A stretch of 64,000 bases of DNA from Eucriotettix oculatus (taxonomy: Eukaryota; Arthropoda; Insecta; Orthoptera; Tetrigidae). The notes under the pieces are model-generated. The model saw only the letters and a list, made by a program, of their open reading frames with translations, was not told the DNA's origin and made no database searches. Made by a program: the position numbers and the translations under genes. The stretch lies in contig CM067376.1 in assembly GCA_034510155.1 (NCBI GenBank), forward strand, positions 223,655,810 through 223,719,809, read 5' to 3'. Shown in pieces: positions 57,147 through 64,000 of this stretch. Position 1 is the stretch's first letter, and each line of letters begins with the position of its first letter.

Positions 57147-57667
57147 ATGGCAGAGGTGCCTATGGGAGTTTTCTCTCGCAGGAATTTCCCCCCAGTGACT
57201 ACGGGGCTCACCTGACTATGTCGGGAATGCCTCGTACTGTCTGTTTTTTTTTCAAAGTTCTCACATGCCGAGACACCTTCACCTATTTTGGGAGGTTTAT
57301 GTACTGGGGTAGAAAACCTTGGGCATAAGGCAAGAGTTGTCCACAGATCCCATTGGATCAGTCGGCCAACTGCCTCCTAAAACTGGTAGAGACACGGAGA
57401 AGGGAATGCTGCGACCCCACAGCATTTATCTCCCGTCATTTTGGAAGGGCGTGAGAATAGTGCCCAATGCCCGACCTATCTGATGCAGGTTTTCTGGGGT
57501 TTTCCCTGCATCCCTTTAGGTGAAACACCGGGGAGGATCCTTAAACTATATCCCGGGGGCCCTAATCACCCCTTGGCTACCTTGCTCTACCTTCCGCCTA
57601 CCCCCTTTTCAATTTCCATGTTACAGGATCATCCCCATATAGCGTGTTCACCCCCCCAAAAAAAGAC
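57147..57667 (+). mobile_element. Family D retroposon, complete copy with 13-bp target duplication
   Basis: 521 nt from ATGGCAGAGGTGCCTATGGG to an AAAAAAAGAC tail. It is bounded by GACATTGTCAGGT at 57,134-57,146 and 57,668-57,680. The uninterrupted target (TGACATTGTCAGGTTAAT) exists at about 60,322, which defines the borders exactly. No ORF of its own. Confidence 0.92.
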
Positions 57668-57900
57668 GACATTGTCAGGTTAATTAAAACAATAAGGACA
57701 GAAAAGAGAGGTAGAATGTTTGTGACCTGAGGTTCACAGATGGCAGGAAATATGTAGGGTTTGAAGTTCTTAAATTTTCGGAGACACCTTCTTCAGAATG
57801 TTAGGAAGACATTAATAGTGATCGGCTAGCCGACGACTGAGTTTAAGAACTTCAAACCATTCATGGTGCCTGTCATCTGTGAACCTCAGGTAAGTCACCA
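57668..57900 (-). repeat. Penelope-type hairpin (family F), split by the D insertion
   Basis: Arms at about 57,721-57,772 and 57,840-57,893 (TGAGGTTCACAGATG..GTTTGAAGTTCTTAAA and its inverted copy). On the minus strand CTGAAGA (57,796-57,790) is followed by AGGTGTCTCC and GAAAA, a hammerhead-like core. The left 25 nt of the family lie beyond the D element at 57,122-57,146. Confidence 0.6.
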
Positions 57901-57934
57901 ACTTTCTATGTTTCCTCTCCAAATTAATTAATTA

Positions 57935-59270
57935 ATCATATATATATAATGTCAGAGGAAGTAGAAATGCTTCAATTGAAGCTCAGGTAAAGTGTGGGGG
58001 AGGTCCGGGTCCGGTCGACATTTTTCCATTCTTCTCTTTCTTCTGTATATTGTGATATACAGTTTGATACCACATTTAATTAAAGTTTAAGCGGCCTACA
58101 AAGACTGTGATCCGTACGAATTTTAACTGTGCTGTAAAAACGAACATTTTTAATATAATGTAGGACGTGAGAAAGGACACACCGATTTAAATTGTAATGT
58201 ACAAACACGAGCCTTTTTCTCAGTTGTTTCCTTAGCAGGCGTAACAAATTGGTAGTTGGCGGTGGTATGTGAGCCGAGAAATGAACCGATTGTCGTTTCA
58301 ATGCGTTGTCGGAAGGGGCGCAAAAGGACAGGAAGGCGCCCGGGGTGGCAGTTCACGCGATCGTGCTGTGCCAATCACGTGGAATTGTTCCAGAGGGTTA
58401 TGAGAAAGTATGAGTGCAGAGAACTGACGAAGAGATGGCAATAAGATAAGTTGATGGCGGAATGGAGGATATTTCATTTTCTTCAGGACGACGCAGGGAG
58501 CAGAAATTTCTAAAAAAAAAACCAGAACGTGGTCGGAGGGTGAGATGAGTGGACCATTGCAGTCCGAACCTGGTGTGCAGGATGACCGCTACACTACGCA
58601 TTAGCACGTGAAGTGGAGTGAGTGCTGGTGCATCCACCGATGTAGCAAGTCGGAGGTGGACAACGGAGGGAATCGAGTAAATGCGGCCGGCTGGTCTGTA
58701 AATAGCTTGTGTGAAAGACAACACACCCAAAAACCGTAAATACAATAAAGAGAGTGAAAAGATTTGTGTGTAATGTGACCAACATGCATTTCAATAACGA
58801 CAGATTTTCTGTCTACAATGAATTATAAATAATTAACATATTAAAACCAGGCAGTGAAAGCACAGTTGGAGTGCTGTAAGTTTTTGTATTGGTGAATTTT
58901 TCATACAACAGTGACAACTTAAGTGGGTTTTGCACTAATATTTTTGGTAACATTTCAGGCACGAGGTTTTAAGCTGAGGAAATGGCAGAAGGGCAACAAC
59001 ATACTCGTAGATTGCAGGGATTCTTTTTGGTATCCTTAAGGAATTTTCATTCACTTATGTAGAAACTTAAAAGCCAACTACTCAACCAGCTTAATATAAT
59101 TGCTGCACTTTATTCTCGTAAGCATCCAGATGGTCCCCTGAGATGAAGTCTCATGTTTTAGAGCTATAATGTCAAATAGATTTTCTTTTTGGAAAATATT
59201 TTGTCTTTCCTTACATGCTGTGTTATGATTACAACATAAACACAAGAAGTGTTATATATATATAGATATA
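57935..59270. other. No recognised gene
   Basis: A GC-rich patch at 58,250-58,720 contains several overlapping ORFs of 60-115 codons on both strands with no family motif. This pattern is expected by chance in GC-rich DNA. Confidence 0.35.
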
Positions 59271-59274
59271 CATA

Positions 59275-60285
59275 TGTTTGGTTTTAGGAAGAATTTAGGG
59301 ACAAGAGAAGAAATATTGAAATAAAATGTTAACTGGAACAAACTATTCGGATTTTGAAGATTCAGAAATAAAATTTTGAGAAAGAACAGTTATCCATAAC
59401 CTCTAAAGAAGACAGTCAGCAGTAATTAGAATTGTAAGGAAAGAAAAGAAAGCAGAAATCATGAAAGGAGTAAGCACGGATGCAGTCTGTTGCCCATGCT
59501 CTTTAAAATGTATATATAACAGGCGATGAATATGTGTAGGGAATGAAAATTCAAGGAGAAGAAATAAAACCCCTAATGTTTGCTGATGATATTGATATAT
59601 TAGGGGAGTCAGAATAGTACTTAGAAAACATAATATATGGCATGAACGTCATCCTGTAGGAAGAGTACATCATGAAGATCAATAGAGAGAAAACTAAGGT
59701 AATGGGGTGTAGCATGGAAAATAGTGGAATAACAAAGGGTGTTAGATTGGATATTTTGAAGAAAGTTAAGGAATTCTGCTACTTGAGAGGCATAGTAACT
59801 AGGGATGGTAGAAGTATAGTAGACATAAAGTGTAGGATAGCTCAAGCAAGGAAGACTCGCAAAAAAAGGAATATCCAGCTGGTAATATAAGTATGAATAT
59901 TAGGATATCATTAGTAAAAATGTTCAGATGCGTTATATGCGTGTGAAACGTGGAGTTGCAGAAAATGTGGTGTTATAGGAGAATGAGGAAAATCAGTTGG
60001 GTTGATAGGGTAAATAACCAGGAAGTTATAAGAAGAATAGGGCAACAGAGTACAATTTGGAGGACATTGACCAAGAGAAGGGATAGATTAATAGTAAAAA
60101 TTAATTGTAAAACTAGCATTAGAGGGAAGTGAGTGGAAGACCGAGGCAAATGATGGAATACGCTAAGTAAATTAGGGAGAATATGTGATGATGTAGCTAT
60201 GCAGAAATGAAAAGCCTTGCGCAGGATAGGCTAGCATGGAAAGTTTGCATCAGACCAGTCTTAGGACTGACAACCACAACCACAA
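59275..60285 (+). mobile_element. LINE-A, decayed copy with 3' end
   Basis: Starts FGFRKNLGTREE and has LMFADDIDILGESE near 59,580. An open stretch INREKTKVMGCSMENSGITK and VRLDILKKVKEFCYLRGIV follows, then WCYRRMRKISWVDRVNNQE. It ends CAGTCTTAGGACTG..CCACAACCACAAC. Internal deletions and frameshifts make it inactive. Confidence 0.85.
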
Positions 60286-60311
60286 CAACAATATATATAT
60301 ATATATCTGCG

Positions 60312-60499
60312 TCAGGAAATGACATTGTCAGGTTAATGAAACAATTAATGAGGATAGGAAAGAAAGATAGAAAGTAGGTGACTTACCTGAGGTTCAAAGA
60401 TGGCAGGCACCTTGTAAGCTATGGAGTTTTTTAATATTTTCGGAGGCACCGCCCCCTTTATCAGAAAGTTAGGAAGACATTTACAGTGATCGGCTAGAC

Positions 60500-60500
<1 letters not shown>
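60312..60500 (-). repeat. Penelope-type repeat (family F), uninterrupted copy
   Basis: Matches the 57.1/57.7 kb copy from GGCAGG/GTCAGGAAATGACATTGT through CCTGAGGTTC.AAGATGGCAG to CAGTGATCGGCTAG. On the minus strand CTGATAA (60,464-60,458; one base off CTGANGA), AGGGGGCGGTGCCTCC and GAAAA form the core. It ends at the TA microsatellite. Confidence 0.6.
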
Positions 60501-60502
<2 letters not shown>

Positions 60503-60558
<56 letters not shown>

Positions 60559-60566
60559 CGTGTGTG
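60503..60566. repeat. (TA)n(TG)n compound microsatellite
   Basis: About 17 TA units run straight into about 14 TG units, with one CG interruption. Confidence 0.95.
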
Positions 60567-60569
60567 AGG

Positions 60570-62035
60570 AGGGCTGCGTCCTTTGGAACAACACAATTTA
60601 TGTATTACAACTTTTGTATTTATAAAATACAAAATTTATATTGTTTTGATATTTATAGGAATAAATTGCATTCCAACTTTATTCTGATTAATTCGGCTTA
60701 CTTATTCTTTTGTAATTAATTGAAGACAAAAGAAAGTAACAATTGACGTTATGTTTTGAAATGGATGGAGTAAAGGTTATATGTAATAGTGTTGGAATCT
60801 AGATATGAAGCCTAGATGTGGTTAGGTAATTGTGACATTTATCAAAAGACGTACGAATGTCCCAACAATGAAAGATAAGCAACTTAGGGTGCGCTCCAGT
60901 ATACTATGTAGAGGGTTGCTTCGCAACTCATACACGCTTTGTGCTGTCGATTTGTGGGCTCTTATTTTGTCGTGTCGTGTTGACTCGAATGTAACGCTTG
61001 GGATGAAAATTCTGGCGTAACAATAGTTTTTACTCAAAGTGAGTGACGTTTAGGCGGCTAATTTAAAGGTCGTTTCCGGTGTCTACCCCTCAGGCCTCAC
61101 CTTGCAGGCAGACAACAAAATAACCCACTCGTGTTCAGCATTGTTTTAGTTCTTTGTGAGCATGCGTCATAGGAAATTCCTGCTCTTTATATATTGCAAC
61201 AATCCTCCAATTTGATTATATTAACTTCACTGGAAGAATGCAAATATTTGTGTTTCAAAACATTCCAACCCAAATTATGTTGACAAAATTGTTGGTTCCT
61301 TAACCATAGATACTTCCTTTTTGCAATACAGGTTCGTTTTACACTGAAAACTCAATATTGAGATACAAACTATTACTAACAGTAGCAACATCAACATAAT
61401 CAGATTGATCTACAGGAATTAATTAAACGAATTAGCTGCATTTACAAAGACAAGTTTCGTTGATTTAAAAATACAGATATATAAAAAACGTCTGTACTAA
61501 TTTAAAATTAACAATTAAATAATGCTATAGAAAAAAGACAGAAAATTTGATGAGCTGTTATTATTGGTAATTCCGTCACATGCAAAGATATTCAGTGAAG
61601 AGTTATTTTATATGTAAGAGATTAAAATTAAAATTTTAGACGATTAGGGAAGTTTATAACAAATTAGAGTGTGCATACGTATATATCAATTAAAAATTTA
61701 ACTACGCGGGTATTTTTATTTGATGAGGCCCAAAACTATTTAGGCACTTTATAAATCTATGTCGGTGACAAATTTGATTTTCACATACCTGAAGGGTTAA
61801 AATGAAATACGTTAGAGTAATAATTAAGTTGATAATGATATAATAAACCATTAACTACAATACCATTTTTATTGATAACATTTTAATAATGCAAACTTTG
61901 GCAAAAAGAAACAAACGTTATTTTAAAAGAGACAGGCTATATTTTATTAATATACTCATTGTCTTTAAGAGCCGCAAAAAAAATTATCCACTTATAATGG
62001 ATTAATATTTCTTATATTTTTAAATATATTTTGTG
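60570..62035. other. No recognised gene
   Basis: AT-rich flanks with a GC-richer island at 60,850-61,140, but no coding or repeat signature. Confidence 0.4.
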
Positions 62036-62054
62036 ATACAACGCCAAGCAAATC

Positions 62055-62325
62055 TATATTGTCCTTTTTAAATTCTCCTCTCATCTTCGTTCTTGGCTCT
62101 GCAGCCCATTAGGCGGGGCCTTGGCCTACCGGATCGACGGCGGACTCTCTTACATGACATTCCAAATTTGGGAGTATACGTGGTCAACGTATCGATTCTC
62201 TAGCAGTCTTTATCTCAGACTCCGTAACCATGACGACACAAACATCCAAGCCCATGCCAGGATTCGAACCTGGGACCTCTGTGTTGTGAGGCAGCGATTC
62301 TTGCCAATAAATAGACCACAGCATA
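62055..62325 (-). mobile_element. tRNA-derived SINE
   Basis: The minus strand has a perfect B box GGTTCGAATCC (62,270-62,260), then TGGCATGGGCTTGGATG and a body containing the complement of GTTCTTGGCTCTGCAGCCCATTAGG. The body is shared with 63.44-63.54 kb and the head with 37.1 kb. Confidence 0.7.
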
Positions 62326-63434
62326 AAAAATTAAAAAGGATTTTGGCAAATACTACAAGACAATTCCTTTTTAACACGTTTCATACATTAAAATTTCAAT
62401 TTAATTGTATTTTACGCATGCTGGCATGATATTTTTATCTTTTAAAATAGGAGGGGGCAAGGTTTTACGTTTGTTATATATTTCATCCAAAAAAATTTCT
62501 TTCTCTGCCAGAGCTGAGACACGTCATCAAATGATAAAGTGCTTAATTTGTCAATTTCTATACACAGGAGATTGACGGAACATAATTAATCTTGAGTCAT
62601 TGTTGTTTTAATTTAATGTTTTATCCACGTCTGCCGAGGAAAATATCTTTCTCCGGAGCATTTTTCAATCTTCATATTAAGATTCTCCATCGGGGGTTAC
62701 TGATTGGACCCTGTACAGATCCTGATGGTAATCTATGAAACTGACAGTTGGGGCAATTAACGCTGAAATAAATTTAAGTATACATGATATTTTTTTGGCT
62801 CTCTGGCAGTTTATGAGGGGTTGGGGCCGACATGAAAGGTGGGGATCTTAAGCTACAGATCGTGTAGTTTATACGTAAATCCGACCCTGAAGAGAGGAAT
62901 GCAGGGAATTACTCGATAATTTGGGTTTTCAGATAATGAGCAGTTGTCTTCCAACAACCTTCTTCGAGCGCACTAAAACGAATTTAAATAAACTACTAAC
63001 GTTATGTACTGCAATAACATTTCTTCTATTTAACATTTTTAAAACTATCAAAAATTAATATTATAAAAATAAAAATAACTAAAATAAAACCAAATTAAAA
63101 TAGGACCAATGTCTTTATTTCCAAATTGAAACATAAGAGAGCTTTCAGCAATAGGTTAGAATCATTCAAAACCGCAACACCGGTAATGAAGGATTATTAT
63201 GCATTTTTGAACGATTATGAAAGCTCCTTTGTGTACTAATGTTGAAATAGACACTGGGACTGTTTTTTATTGGTTTTATGATTTATTTCAATGTGACAGA
63301 CCGACCGATTAAACTCAAAGAAAGAAACTGCTTAAAATTATACAATTAACCAATTTCTTAAAACATGTCGGCACAGATTTAAAATAATTAAAATTTAAGA
63401 ATTGAGTACATTTAGATAATTCGTTTGTTCCTCA

Positions 63435-63545
63435 TCTTTCTTCTTGTTCTTTGGCTCTACAGCCCATTGAGTGCCTGGGCCTACTGGGGCGACTGCGGAC
63501 TGTCATCTTGCATGGCACGTGTTCCTCCTCTTAACAGTCTACAAA
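63435..63545 (-). mobile_element. SINE body fragment
   Basis: TCTTTGGCTCTACAGCCCAT..GGGCCTACTGGGGCGACTGC matches the body of the SINE at 62.1 kb. The tRNA-like head is absent. Confidence 0.6.
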
Positions 63546-64000
63546 TGTTCATAAAACATGGTCTACTACTATATAATTGACCTCTTTGCTTGCTAGTTCA
63601 GTTCTTCAGGAAGATTAGTCTACTTCACGATTAACTACTGTCATAGTATCCAAAAAATTCTGTCTCGTTTTTATGAATCACATGACTATTTGAAACGTTG
63701 TACGCCATCCTAAGCCAATGCTTATACCTATGTTTCTTTCTCCGAAAATATATTTGGAATTAAAGAATGTCATTAATGTAAACCAACTATAATTACCCAG
63801 TTCTTGATAACTGGAAGCTTCATTATAGCTTTACTAACTGGGTGCACTGGGATACCCGGGAATTAATTTATATTAGCCCGCTACAGTATTTAATTCTACA
63901 GAAATTTCTTTGTCAGCACATGATTAAACCATTAGTAGATTTACATTTTCACACCCCCTGCCTTATGACGACATAACCACTGCGATGAGTCCGTCTCTTA

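Noticed and set aside
58256..58745. Overlapping 60-115-codon ORFs on both strands as genes
   Set aside because: They overlap in a GC-rich patch where stop codons are rare, and none shows a recognisable protein motif.
62255..62275. Functional tRNA gene
   Set aside because: Only the B box and T-arm region are convincing; no paired acceptor stem or clear A box, and the body continues as a SINE.
1..64000. CRISPR arrays or bacterial operons
   Set aside because: No regularly spaced short direct repeats and no closely packed ORFs; the window is clearly eukaryotic.

Overview
The window is a stretch of animal nuclear genome, most likely from an arthropod and probably an insect with a large, repeat-rich genome. 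The evidence is low GC content, one gene split by GT/AG introns of 90 to 3,766 nt, and many decayed retrotransposons, Penelope-like elements, MITE-like repeats and tRNA-derived SINEs. There is no bacterial-style gene packing. The species cannot be named from the sequence alone.

I can support only one intact protein-coding gene. It is an SLC5-family (sodium/solute symporter) transporter on the minus strand, with its start codon at 49,607 and its stop at 34,784. I rebuilt 11 coding exons by joining consensus splice sites. They give a 1,917-nt reading frame (638 residues plus stop), and the splice phases agree at every junction. A strong splice acceptor just before the start codon implies at least one upstream non-coding exon that I could not place. 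The protein resembles the insect sodium-coupled monocarboxylate / multivitamin transporter group.

The introns of this gene have collected transposable-element debris without breaking the exons. Intron 2 has a short 5'-truncated retroposon and a Penelope-type hairpin. Intron 3 has a decayed RTE-like LINE. Intron 5 has a mariner remnant. Intron 9 has a SINE and a fragment of a repetitive arthropod ORF.

Left of the gene (1-34 kb) the sequence is a mosaic of repeats. It holds LINE 3' ends, a very diverged tandem array at 3.4-5.0 kb, PIF/Harbinger-like non-autonomous elements, a 2.1-kb fold-back element with about 670-nt arms, and a repeat family ('E') present in at least six pieces. One E copy is interrupted by a 1-kb Penelope-like insertion with an 8-bp target duplication. 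There is also a 100-N assembly gap. Right of the gene (50-64 kb) are more LINE 3' ends, two more copies of a roughly 0.5-kb retroposon ('D'), Penelope-type hairpins, microsatellites and SINEs.

The most interesting recurring signal is a set of five Penelope-type hairpin remnants. Each carries a hammerhead-ribozyme-like core, CTGANGA (or a one-base variant) ... GAAA, enclosing a short stem whose bases differ between loci. Short open reading frames elsewhere look like chance or repeat fragments and are not listed as genes. Family letters (LINE-A, D, E, H, F) are my own labels for this window.
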